A DNA stretch of 6,246 bases, taken from assembly GCA_002900535.1 (NCBI GenBank), contig MUGC01000154.1, positions 1-6,246 of the forward strand, written 5' to 3'. How positions within the stretch are numbered: the first letter of the stretch is position 1; each line of letters starts with the position of its first letter. The translations under genes were made by a program, and so were the position numbers. This stretch comes from Thermoplasmata archaeon M9B1D. GTDB lineage: Archaea > Thermoplasmatota > E2 > DHVEG-1. Below, piece by piece: positions 1 through 6,018 of the stretch. The notes under the pieces were generated by a model that saw only the letters and a list, made by a program, of their open reading frames with translations, searched no databases and was not told the origin of the DNA.

Positions 1-1038
1 GCAATTAAAGAAGTAAAAGAGTATAAAAATGTGTATAACTTGCGTGATATAATTGATGCGGTAAACAGAAGTAAAAGTAATGCTCGCTGGAATGTAATCG
101 CATCACTTGAGAGTCTTGATAGCGTCGGTGTGTTTTCGGATAACGGTACACAAACAACTGATATCATTAAAAAAGGTAAATGTGCACTTATCAATATGAA
201 GGGTGTTCCACCTGATGTTCAAGAAGTTGTTGTTGCAAGACTAACAAAGGAATTATTTGATGACAGAAAAGCAGGAAAGATACCACCATTTTTAATGATA
301 GTTGAAGAAGCTCATAACTATTGTCCAGAGAAAGGAGTCGGAAGATCTGTTTCATCAAGTATTCTAAGAACAGTTGCATCTGAAGGTCGTAAATTTGGAA
401 TGGGACTATGTATTGTTTCTCAACGTCCTGCGAAGGTCGATAAAAATATTATTTCTCAATGTAATACAAATATTATCTTAAAGGTTACAAATCCAAATGA
501 CTTAAAAGCAATTATTCAAAGCGTTGAAGGTCTCACAAATCAAACGTATCATGAAATACAAAGATTACCGATAGGTGTTGCATTAATTTCAGGTGCAGGT
601 TTGCAGATGCCTGTTATGACTGAAATTCGAACCCGTGAAACATCTCACGGTGGAAAATCTGTAGACATTTCAGAAAAAGGCGAAGAAGTATACAAAGAAC
701 CCGTTGTTCCACAAGCACCACCGTCACCGCCAAGAATTAATGCACCACCAAAACCAAAAGAACCAAGTAATGCAACAGAAAAAGCAATTATAGTAACACG
801 TGTCGCAAACCGTCTAGGATGGATTGATACAACAAATTCCGATGAAGCAATTAAAACTTTAACAAAAGAAGCAGAGAAAATGAATGAAAATGTTTACAAA
901 TATCTTGAATCTATTTCAAAGCTTGGAATTAACTTTTGCCATGAAGAAAACCCAAAATGTATATCATGCCCCATGAATAAGGGATGTAAATATCGCTTAA
1001 GTTCTAGGAATCAAAAAAAAGGTTTCTTTAGTAAATAA
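1..1038 (+). CDS. herA: HerA-family DNA-translocating ATPase, 3' part, with C-terminal endonuclease III-like Fe-S segment
   Basis: The frame is open from base 1, so the gene is cut by the left edge; the GTG at 31 is internal. The N-terminal domain and Walker A are outside the window. Seen here: a Walker B strand ending in EEAH (PPFLMIVEEAH, 283-315); the S-Q-R-P motif at 418-429, which in HerA/FtsK ATPases carries the sensor Gln and arginine finger; and the following QCNTNIILKVTNPND block typical of HerA. HerA is a hexameric dsDNA translocase that works with the NurA nuclease and Mre11-Rad50 in end resection. After a Pro-rich linker (about 697-777), residues from about 778 to 996 resemble the second half of endonuclease III: RVANRLG (799-819), a helical stretch, then Cys at 937, 958, 967 and 985 in C-X6-C-X2-C-X5-C spacing, the 4Fe-4S loop of Nth/MutY. 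The position of the catalytic Asp appears to be Ala (codon 784-786), and the helix-hairpin-helix Lys region is absent. This tail is therefore probably a non-catalytic DNA-binding or structural module. HerA assignment is strong; the tail's function is inferred. Confidence 0.9.
   Translation, partial: AIKEVKEYKNVYNLRDIIDAVNRSKSNARWNVIASLESLDSVGVFSDNGTQTTDIIKKGKCALINMKGVPPDVQEVVVARLTKELFDDRKAGKIPPFLMIVEEAHNYCPEKGVGRSVSSSILRTVASEGRKFGMGLCIVSQRPAKVDKNIISQCNTNIILKVTNPNDLKAIIQSVEGLTNQTYHEIQRLPIGVALISGAGLQMPVMTEIRTRETSHGGKSVDISEKGEEVYKEPVVPQAPPSPPRINAPPKPKEPSNATEKAIIVTRVANRLGWIDTTNSDEAIKTLTKEAEKMNENVYKYLESISKLGINFCHEENPKCISCPMNKGCKYRLSSRNQKKGFFSK
697..777 (+). other. Proline-rich linker inside the HerA-family protein
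   Basis: About 27 codons rich in Pro, with Lys, Ala and Ser (for example QAPPSPPRINAPP, then KPKEP), separate the end of the HerA ATPase core from the Cys-motif tail. Composition like this usually means an extended flexible tether between folded domains. It supports reading the protein as two modules joined by a linker rather than as one long ATPase domain. Confidence 0.7.
778..996 (+). other. Endonuclease III-like half-domain with 4Fe-4S cluster loop (protein domain)
   Basis: The encoded segment begins ATEKAIIV and continues RVANRLGWIDTTNSDEAI, which matches the pattern around VDTHVxRVxNRLG in Nth-type glycosylases. It ends with ISKLGINFCHEENPKC, ISC and PMNKGC. The four Cys have the exact C-X6-C-X2-C-X5-C spacing of the Nth/MutY iron-sulfur loop, including the typical PKC and CP contexts. 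Counting back five residues from the Arg of RVANRLG, the catalytic Asp position is Ala. The helix-hairpin-helix with the catalytic Lys would lie in the Pro-rich linker and is missing. The motif is seen directly; homology is inferred from pattern recognition and cluster binding is predicted. Confidence 0.75.
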
Positions 1039-1057
1039 GAAAAAAGTGTATGAGAAA

Positions 1058-2173
1058 ATGCATAAAAAAACCATTATATTAGGTTTTATGCTAGTTTTTT
1101 TAAGCCTTATAACTGCTGGTTGTACAGATTTTTTAACAAGAAATGATGGAAGTATTACTTATGGAGCGAGACCTACAGAGATTATATACACAATTCAATA
1201 TGGTTTCTATATTAACTGTTCGGGCTCTGGAAGCTATGATATAACCTATAATTGCGATATACCTGAAGTTTTAGATGGAAATTGTTCCTATGAAATTTTA
1301 CATCCTTTTGATTATGAGATTAAAACAATTGTAAATAATAGAATGTGCAGTTGGAATATTCACGGTATGGGCGATGGAAACTATGTTCTTGGCATTAAAG
1401 CAAATGTTACTTCTAAAAGTATAATTTTTCCCAATCTTAATGGTGCTAATGCTTTAACGATTTCTGAAATAAAGGATAATCATCTTGAAATTTTTGAACA
1501 GTACACCAAGACTCAAGCTTTAAATGACACAATATATATAGATTCATCAGACCCAATAATAGTTGATATCGCGCAGGATATTTTAAATGAGTCATCTACT
1601 GAGAATTCTTTTATTGTTGCAAAAAACTTATTTAAATGGCTTAAACAAGAAACAACATATTATACTCATGTGATAAAATATGATCTGCAACCAGCGATTT
1701 TAACGTACAATCTAAAAACCGGGGATTGTGATGACCTATCTGTTCTTTATATTTCGCTTTGTAAAGCAGCAGAAATTCCTGCTCGGTTTATCAGAGGAAT
1801 CACAATTCAAAAATCTGAAGGAAATAGTAAAATCTTTGCTGTCCCACATGCGTGGGTAGAAGTATTTGTTGGTGGAAACATCGGTAACGATGGATGGATA
1901 CCTGTTGAATGCGCAGGAACTGCAACTGGTGAAAACAAAATAAGTTCAGAGGTAAATCAAAATTTTGCATTAGAAAGTGCTGAACATTTGCGCTTGTTAG
2001 AGGGAAATGGTAGTAACGAATCATTAAACGTCTCAATGTCCGGACCTTTAGTAATTTATAATCCATTAAGTATTGAAATTTCAATGGAGGGTTTTGTAAA
2101 CGTTTTAAATTATAAGGTTCTTAAACAAAATGAGTTATATATCGATAAAAATAATAACAGATTTTACCAATAA
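1058..2173 (+). CDS. Secreted lipoprotein with transglutaminase-like (papain-fold) domain
   Basis: 371 residues from the ATG at 1058. A GTG at 1046 would add four residues. I prefer ATG because it puts His-Lys-Lys directly before the hydrophobic signal segment; neither start has a convincing Shine-Dalgarno site. The signal ends in a lipobox-like LITAGC, so Cys22 is the predicted lipidated residue and the protein would sit on the outer face of the membrane. Residues about 25-150 form an unrecognised extracellular region with Cys54, 66, 76 and 97, possible disulfide pairs. Residues about 180-290 carry the transglutaminase-like core: GDCDDLSVLYISLC with catalytic Cys224, PARFIRG, HAWVEVFV with His264, and GWIPVEC with Glu284 where many members have Asp. 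Such domains in archaeal surface proteins are usually assigned as cysteine protease or transpeptidase-like; the substrate is unknown. It lies 19 bases after the HerA stop and may share its transcript, without an obvious functional tie. The fold assignment is firm, the activity is not. Confidence 0.82.
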   Translation: MHKKTIILGFMLVFLSLITAGCTDFLTRNDGSITYGARPTEIIYTIQYGFYINCSGSGSYDITYNCDIPEVLDGNCSYEILHPFDYEIKTIVNNRMCSWNIHGMGDGNYVLGIKANVTSKSIIFPNLNGANALTISEIKDNHLEIFEQYTKTQALNDTIYIDSSDPIIVDIAQDILNESSTENSFIVAKNLFKWLKQETTYYTHVIKYDLQPAILTYNLKTGDCDDLSVLYISLCKAAEIPARFIRGITIQKSEGNSKIFAVPHAWVEVFVGGNIGNDGWIPVECAGTATGENKISSEVNQNFALESAEHLRLLEGNGSNESLNVSMSGPLVIYNPLSIEISMEGFVNVLNYKVLKQNELYIDKNNNRFYQ

Positions 2174-2197
2174 GATTTTAGAAGATAAATAAAAATT

Positions 2198-2213
2198 TTC
2201 CCTTTACAGGGAA
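2198..2213 (+). other. Short hairpin downstream of the lipoprotein gene
   Basis: TTCCC at 2198-2202 can pair with GGGAA at 2209-2213 around a six-base loop, and an outer AAA/TTT pairing is possible with a bulge. It lies 25 bases past the lipoprotein stop. No long T run follows, so it is at best a weak 3'-end or stability structure. Confidence 0.3.
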
Positions 2214-2269
2214 TTTCATGGTAAGTAAAATTATTTTATCATAATTCTAGAGTATATTCACCATAATGA

Positions 2270-2277
2270 TTTAAATA
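2270..2277 (+). promoter_or_regulatory. Candidate TATA box for the uS12-uS7-EF-2 operon
   Basis: TTTAAATA lies about 50 bases before the uS12 start. Archaeal transcription usually starts about 25 bases after the TATA centre, which puts the start near 2299 and leaves a leader of about 25 bases, enough to include the ribosome binding site at 2312. A second AT-rich candidate, GTATATTC around 2252-2259, would give a longer leader. The purine-rich BRE is not clear for either, so this is an inference from position and composition. Confidence 0.4.
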
Positions 2278-2311
2278 ATAGAAGCGCATACAGCCGTTAC
2301 TCTATTCTAAC

Positions 2312-2317
2312 AGGTGA
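2312..2317 (+). promoter_or_regulatory. Strong Shine-Dalgarno site deciding the TTG start of uS12
   Basis: AGGTGA is complementary to the conserved CACCU near the 3' end of archaeal 16S rRNA and lies six bases before the TTG at 2324. Its last three bases are also an in-frame TGA, so no start further upstream is possible. Together with the conserved N-terminus MGKGINA, this fixes the unusual TTG start. Confidence 0.8.
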
Positions 2318-2323
2318 AATAAA

Positions 2324-2674
2324 TTGGGCAAAGGAATAAACGCTGCAAGAAAATTAAAAAATTCTAGAAAAAAACAGCTCTGGAATGATCGTTACTACAA
2401 AAAAAGAGTATTACATTTAAAAGAAAAAGCAGATCCTTTAGAAGGTACAGCACAAGCTAGAGGTATAGTAATTGAAAAAGTTGGAATAGAGGCAAAGCAG
2501 CCAAACTCGGCAATAAGAAAATGCGTAAAAGTACAACTTATAAAAAACGGAAGACAAATAACAGCATTTGCACCAGGAAACAATGCTATTTCTTTTATTG
2601 ATGAACACGATGAAGTAATGGTTGAAGGAATCGGTGGGCGTATGGGCCGATCTTATGGTGACATTCCAAAGTAA
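2324..2674 (+). CDS. rps12: Small ribosomal subunit protein uS12 (archaeal S12/S23e type), 3' end frameshifted
   Basis: uS12 sits at the decoding centre of the 30S subunit and contacts helix 44 and the A-site codon-anticodon pair. The product reads as archaeal uS12 from its start: MGKGINAARKLK, ADPLEGTAQARGIV, then the decoding loop KQPNSAIRKC (PNSA at residues 60-63), IDEHDEV, and GGRMGRSYGDIP at residues 104-115. TTG is the start, with AGGTGA six bases upstream. The frame ends after 116 residues, whereas archaeal uS12 is usually just over 140. After GDIP the family continues with GVRW/F-KVxKVN; here a single Lys and a stop follow. The next bases, read in another frame from 2671, encode the expected C-terminal tail. 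About 22 bases appear to be missing at 2667-2671. The lost residues belong to the second decoding-centre loop, so this form should not function; a sequence or assembly error is the likeliest cause. It is the first gene of the uS12-uS7-EF-2 cluster. Confidence 0.93.
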   Translation: MGKGINAARKLKNSRKKQLWNDRYYKKRVLHLKEKADPLEGTAQARGIVIEKVGIEAKQPNSAIRKCVKVQLIKNGRQITAFAPGNNAISFIDEHDEVMVEGIGGRMGRSYGDIPK

Positions 2675-2733
2675 ACGATGTATCGTTAAATGAAATGATC
2701 AAAGGAAAAGTCGAAAAGGCAATGAGAAGATAG
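2671..2733 (+). pseudogene. rps12: Out-of-frame C-terminal tail of uS12
   Basis: Read from GTA at 2671, this stretch gives VNDVSLNEMIKG and then KVEKAMRR before TAG at 2731-2733. That matches the conserved archaeal uS12 C-terminus (VN-x-VSL-x-E-M-x-KGK). It is 20 codons long and ends two bases before the uS7 start, the spacing expected of the genuine uS12 stop. Adding it and about eight lost or altered codons to the upstream 115 residues gives roughly 143 residues, the normal archaeal length. It is therefore the detached end of the same gene, not a separate gene. Confidence 0.88.
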
Positions 2734-2735
2734 TT

Positions 2736-3329
2736 ATGACAGCAAAAAAAGCAGAAAAAAATGAAAATAATTTTTTCCCGGTACTTGCTAAATACAAAGC
2801 AGATGAAATAAAAATAGAAGACCAAGGGCTTGCACGATACATAAACCTTGAAACAGAAAATATATACACTGGTGGAATCTACTCAAATAAACTTTTTGCA
2901 AAATCTAAAATTCCAATAGTCGAACGATTAATAAATAACATGATGCGCACTGAAAATTACAATGGTAAAAAAACCAAAGCATATAAAGTAGTTAGAAAAG
3001 CTTTTGAAATAATTGATAAAAAAACAAAGAGCAATCCTATGCAAGTATTTATCGATGCGTTACAAAACGCTGCACCAAAAGAAGAAACAACACGTCTTAA
3101 ATTCGGTGGAATATCTGTACCAAAAGCAGTAGATGTTGCACCACAAAGAAGACTTGATATTGCAATTAGAAACATCTGTCATGGTGCAGTAAACACAACT
3201 CATAATAATAAGAAAAGAATTGAGACCTGTCTCGCGGATGAAATAATAAAAGCAAGCAAAAACGATACAGCGTCTTTTGCAGTTGCAAAGAAAAATGATG
3301 TTGAACGTGTCGCTAAATCAGCTAGATAA
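2736..3329 (+). CDS. rps7: Small ribosomal subunit protein uS7 (archaeal S7/S5e type)
   Basis: 197 residues, a normal length for archaeal uS7. uS7 nucleates assembly of the 30S head by binding the 3' major domain of 16S rRNA and lines the E site. Recognisable family blocks are KIPIVERLINNMMR (residues about 58-71), the NPMQVFIDALQNAAPKEETTR helix-loop (about 100-120), the basic stretch GISVPKAVDVAPQRRLD (about 125-141), and the C-terminal ETCLADEIIKA with a basic end. The first 20 or so residues are Lys/Glu/Asn-rich and probably disordered, as usual for the archaeal extension. The ATG lies two bases after the TAG that ends the out-of-frame uS12 tail, so the two genes are probably translationally coupled; only a weak GAG-type Shine-Dalgarno site is seen. 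The uS12-uS7 order is the conserved str arrangement. No damage is visible. Confidence 0.96.
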   Translation: MTAKKAEKNENNFFPVLAKYKADEIKIEDQGLARYINLETENIYTGGIYSNKLFAKSKIPIVERLINNMMRTENYNGKKTKAYKVVRKAFEIIDKKTKSNPMQVFIDALQNAAPKEETTRLKFGGISVPKAVDVAPQRRLDIAIRNICHGAVNTTHNNKKRIETCLADEIIKASKNDTASFAVAKKNDVERVAKSAR

Positions 3330-3368
3330 AAATAATTGTTTGAGATTAATAAAAAAATAAAATCGTTT

Positions 3369-3374
3369 AGAGGT
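3369..3374 (+). promoter_or_regulatory. Shine-Dalgarno site of EF-2
   Basis: AGAGGT ends seven bases before the ATG at 3382 and matches the purine-rich part of the archaeal anti-Shine-Dalgarno complement. It supports ATG 3382 as the start. The remaining 3330-3368 gap after uS7 is A-rich and shows no obvious terminator, in keeping with co-transcription. Confidence 0.65.
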
Positions 3375-3381
3375 AGTTAGT

Positions 3382-5580
3382 ATGGGTAAAAAAGAAGACA
3401 ACATCAAGAAAGCAAAAAACTTGATGAACAAACTTAGTCAAATTCGAAATATCGGAATTGCTGCACATATAGATCATGGAAAAACAACCTTATCGGACAA
3501 TCTTCTTGCAGGTTGCGGAATGATGAGTGAGGAGCTTGCAGGAAAACAACTAGTACTTGACTATGATGAACAAGAGCAAGACCGTGGTATCACAATTAAC
3601 ACAGCAAGTGCCTCTATGGTTCACGATTTTGAGGGAAAAGAATACCTTGTAAACCTTTTAGATACACCTGGTCACGTAGACTTCGGTGGAGACGTTACCC
3701 GTGCTATGCGAGCAGTAGATGGATGTATAGTTGTTGTATGTGCAGTTGAAGGCGCTATGCCTCAAACTGAGACTGTTATAAGGCAAGCATTACGTGAGAA
3801 AGTAAAACCTATACTTTTTATAAATAAAGTCGACCGTTTAATTAATGAATTACGAGTGACACCGGATGAAATGCAACAAAGATTTGTTAAAATTATAAAT
3901 AAGTTCAACGAGCTTTTAAAAAGATCCGTTCCTGAAGAATTTAAAGGTAAATGGGTCGTTAAAGTAGAGGATGGAACTGTTGCATTTGGCAGTGCTTTTC
4001 ACAACTGGGCTATTAGTGCGCCTTATATGCAAAAATCAGGTCTTTCTTTCAAAGATATTTATGATCATTGTAATAAAAACGACCAAAAAACACTTGCAAA
4101 AAAATCACCGATTCATGAAGTACTCCTTGATATGGTAGTGGATCATCTGCCAAGTCCTGCGATTGCACAGAAATATCGTATACCACATATTTGGCGTGGT
4201 GATGAAAATAGTGATCGGGGAAAAGCAATGATGGCAACAAGTGAAAACGGACCCCTTATGCTTATGATTACAAAAATTATCATAGATCCACATGCAGGTG
4301 AAGTTGCAGTTGGTCGAATGTATTCTGGTAAAATTGAACGTGGACAAGAATTATATGTAGCAGGAATGCCTAAAATTAATCGTGTACAACAGGTAAACCT
4401 AATGGTTGGTGCAGATAGAATACCAGTTGATTATGTTTCCGCAGGAAACATAGTTGCAGCTACGGGTATTCGTGATGCAATTGCTGGCAGTACTGTTTCA
4501 GATGACCCAGAGGTTGAACCTTTTGAAAGAATTGTTCATGTATCAGAGCCCGTAGTGACCGTTGCAGTAGAAGCAAAAAATATGAAGGATTTACCAAAAC
4601 TAATAGAGGTTTTAAGAGTCATTTCAAAAGCTGATCCAAGTATAACAGTTGATATAAACCAGGAGACTGGAGAAAATCTGATGAGTGGAATGGGAGAACT
4701 ACACCTCGAAATCACAGAATATCGTATTAGAAAGGAGCAAGGTGTAGATATTGTTACTTCAGAGCCGATTGTTGTGTACCGTGAGTCAGTTGGAAAACAA
4801 AGTCCGCAAAAATTTGAAGGGAAATCACCAAATAAACACAACAGATTCTACATAATTTCAGAGCCACTTTCAGATGATATAGCAAAAGCATTGTACGATA
4901 ATGAAATCCCCCAAAATGTTAAAAAATTTAAAAATGAAGCAGTAAAAAAACTTCAAGAACTTGGAATGGAAAAAGATCTTGCAAAAGGAGTTTTTGGAGT
5001 ACGTGGTTTAAATATTCTTGCAGATACAACTAAAGGGATTCAATATTTATTTGAAACGCGTGAACTAATAAAAGAAGCATTTGATGAAGTAATGAAAAGT
5101 GGCCCTACTGCAAATGAACCATGTCAAGGATTACTTGTTAAACTTGTTGATGCAAAACTACACGAAGATGCAATACACAGAGGACCTGCACAGGTAATAC
5201 CTGCTGTTCGTAACGCAATATATGGAAGTATTACGATATCAAATCCAACAATTCTTGAACCAATGCAAAAAGTATTTATCAGTACACCTCAAGAGCTAAT
5301 GGGTGATGTCTCAAGAGAACTAAATCAGAGGCGGGCAGTCATACGTGACATGCAAACCGAAAGAGACATGGTAAATATAGACGCCAAAGCACCAGTTGCA
5401 GAGATGTTTGGATTTGCTTCAGCTATCCGTAGTGCTACAGGTGGAAGAGTACTTTGGAACACCGAGAACATGGGATTTGAGCCACTTCCAAGAAATTTAC
5501 AAACTGAAGTAGTAAAACAAATCCGTGAGCGAAAGGGACTTAAACCAGAGCCATATCCAGCAAGTTATTACATGGATTAA
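3382..5580 (+). CDS. fusA: Translation elongation factor 2 (EF-2), archaeal
   Basis: 732 residues, the full length of archaeal EF-2. EF-2 is the GTPase that drives tRNA-mRNA translocation on the ribosome. The GTP-binding domain shows G1 AHIDHGKTT (residues 28-36), G2 DRGITI with Thr71, G3 DTPGHVDF (94-101), G4 NKVD (148-151) and a probable G5 around GSAFHNW (203-209). Domain II begins near residue 285 (MLMITKIIIDPHAGEVAVGR), and domain III includes LMSGMGELHLEI (433-444). Domain IV carries the diphthamide site at His599 in LHEDAIHRGPAQ, the residue modified by the Dph pathway and ADP-ribosylated by diphtheria-type toxins. Domain V includes the RAVIRDM region and the C-terminus ends SYYMD. AGAGGT seven bases upstream supports the ATG. 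It follows uS7 by 52 bases as the third gene of the cluster. All key residues are present; the sequence reads as euryarchaeal and recalls Thermoplasmata-type EF-2, which is a memory-based impression. Confidence 0.98.
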   Translation: MGKKEDNIKKAKNLMNKLSQIRNIGIAAHIDHGKTTLSDNLLAGCGMMSEELAGKQLVLDYDEQEQDRGITINTASASMVHDFEGKEYLVNLLDTPGHVDFGGDVTRAMRAVDGCIVVVCAVEGAMPQTETVIRQALREKVKPILFINKVDRLINELRVTPDEMQQRFVKIINKFNELLKRSVPEEFKGKWVVKVEDGTVAFGSAFHNWAISAPYMQKSGLSFKDIYDHCNKNDQKTLAKKSPIHEVLLDMVVDHLPSPAIAQKYRIPHIWRGDENSDRGKAMMATSENGPLMLMITKIIIDPHAGEVAVGRMYSGKIERGQELYVAGMPKINRVQQVNLMVGADRIPVDYVSAGNIVAATGIRDAIAGSTVSDDPEVEPFERIVHVSEPVVTVAVEAKNMKDLPKLIEVLRVISKADPSITVDINQETGENLMSGMGELHLEITEYRIRKEQGVDIVTSEPIVVYRESVGKQSPQKFEGKSPNKHNRFYIISEPLSDDIAKALYDNEIPQNVKKFKNEAVKKLQELGMEKDLAKGVFGVRGLNILADTTKGIQYLFETRELIKEAFDEVMKSGPTANEPCQGLLVKLVDAKLHEDAIHRGPAQVIPAVRNAIYGSITISNPTILEPMQKVFISTPQELMGDVSRELNQRRAVIRDMQTERDMVNIDAKAPVAEMFGFASAIRSATGGRVLWNTENMGFEPLPRNLQTEVVKQIRERKGLKPEPYPASYYMD

Positions 5581-5585
5581 ATCTA

Positions 5586-5605
5586 CTTTTTCTTGATTTC
5601 TTTTT
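5586..5605 (+). terminator. T-rich probable terminator after EF-2
   Basis: Starting a few bases after the EF-2 stop, the + strand has closely spaced T runs (five, three and six T), with little G. Archaeal RNA polymerase can terminate at such oligo-T tracts without a stem-loop. The next 40 bases turn A-rich and lead into a candidate promoter, which fits the end of the translation operon here. Confidence 0.5.
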
Positions 5606-5639
5606 CAGAATAAAAAATTAAAAAACATTATAACTAACT

Positions 5640-5647
5640 CTTTATAT
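5640..5647 (+). promoter_or_regulatory. Candidate TATA box for the 116-residue gene
   Basis: CTTTATAT lies about 24 bases before the ATG at 5668. If used, transcription would begin near the start codon, giving a nearly leaderless mRNA and making the upstream GAGGA irrelevant. An alternative, ATTATAAC at 5627-5634, would start near 5657 with a leader of about ten bases. Both are position-based guesses. Confidence 0.3.
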
Positions 5648-5667
5648 TGCTGTTTGAGGATGCACAT

Positions 5668-6018
5668 ATGGACAGAGGGATAATTCCAATAAATAAGGGT
5701 TTTGAAATAGAATATAGATATTACGATAAGGATCCAAGATTTAAATATTTCAACAGAAAATTCGAAATCTACGTTGTTGAAAAAAAACCATTGAAAAGAA
5801 ATTATGTAATGCATATGGATAACGCAGACCCAAGAAACATGATGCCGAGAGTATACAAAGCATCAACAGGTGGTAAAAAACACGATTTTGGAATAACAAC
5901 ACTTAACTGGAATGATATTAAAACAAAATTTACAGATTATATTGCAACAGAACTTGGTGAAAATCAAAGAAATAATATAAGAAGAGCAATAGGAAAGCTT
6001 ACGTCCCCAAAATTTTAG
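5668..6018 (+). CDS. Unrecognised basic protein of 116 residues
   Basis: I do not recognise this family. ATG 5668 is chosen over the in-frame TTG at 5647 because GAGGAT (5656-5661) lies six bases before it and the upstream codons look like leader. The product is Lys/Arg-rich and probably basic, with no signal peptide, membrane span or Cys. The first half, with many aromatic residues (FEIEYRYYDKDPRFKYFNRK, then FEIYVVEKK), is predicted beta-rich. A middle segment, MDNADPRNMMPRVYKASTGGKKHDFG, looks like an exposed loop, and the C-terminal 45 residues (WNDIKTKFTDYIATELG, then NQRNNIRRAIGKL) look helical. Codon use and base composition match its neighbours. It sits alone between EF-2 and MCM, separated from EF-2 by a probable terminator, and its stop overlaps the MCM stop. 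A nucleic-acid-binding role would fit the charge but is only a guess. Confidence 0.75.
   Translation: MDRGIIPINKGFEIEYRYYDKDPRFKYFNRKFEIYVVEKKPLKRNYVMHMDNADPRNMMPRVYKASTGGKKHDFGITTLNWNDIKTKFTDYIATELGENQRNNIRRAIGKLTSPKF

Noticed and set aside
31..33. GTG as the start of the HerA-family gene
   Set aside because: The same frame is open to base 1 and the HerA N-terminal domain and Walker A are still missing, so the gene must begin outside the window.
2198..2213. Hairpin as an intrinsic terminator of the lipoprotein gene
   Set aside because: The stem has only about five pairs and no T run follows it.
2660..2690. Programmed ribosomal frameshift in uS12
   Set aside because: A frameshift would join the frames but could not supply the conserved G-V-R-W/F-K-V residues that are absent from the DNA.
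2660..2690. Archaeal intron or split gene in uS12
   Set aside because: Conserved sequence is missing and nothing is inserted, and no bulge-helix-bulge structure is seen.
4536..4841. Antisense open frame of about 100 codons within EF-2
   Set aside because: It lies wholly opposite a conserved EF-2 region and its translation has no recognisable motif or ribosome binding site.
5647..5649. TTG as the start of the 116-residue gene
   Set aside because: It lacks a ribosome binding site and overlaps a TATA-like stretch; ATG at 5668 has GAGGAT at good spacing.
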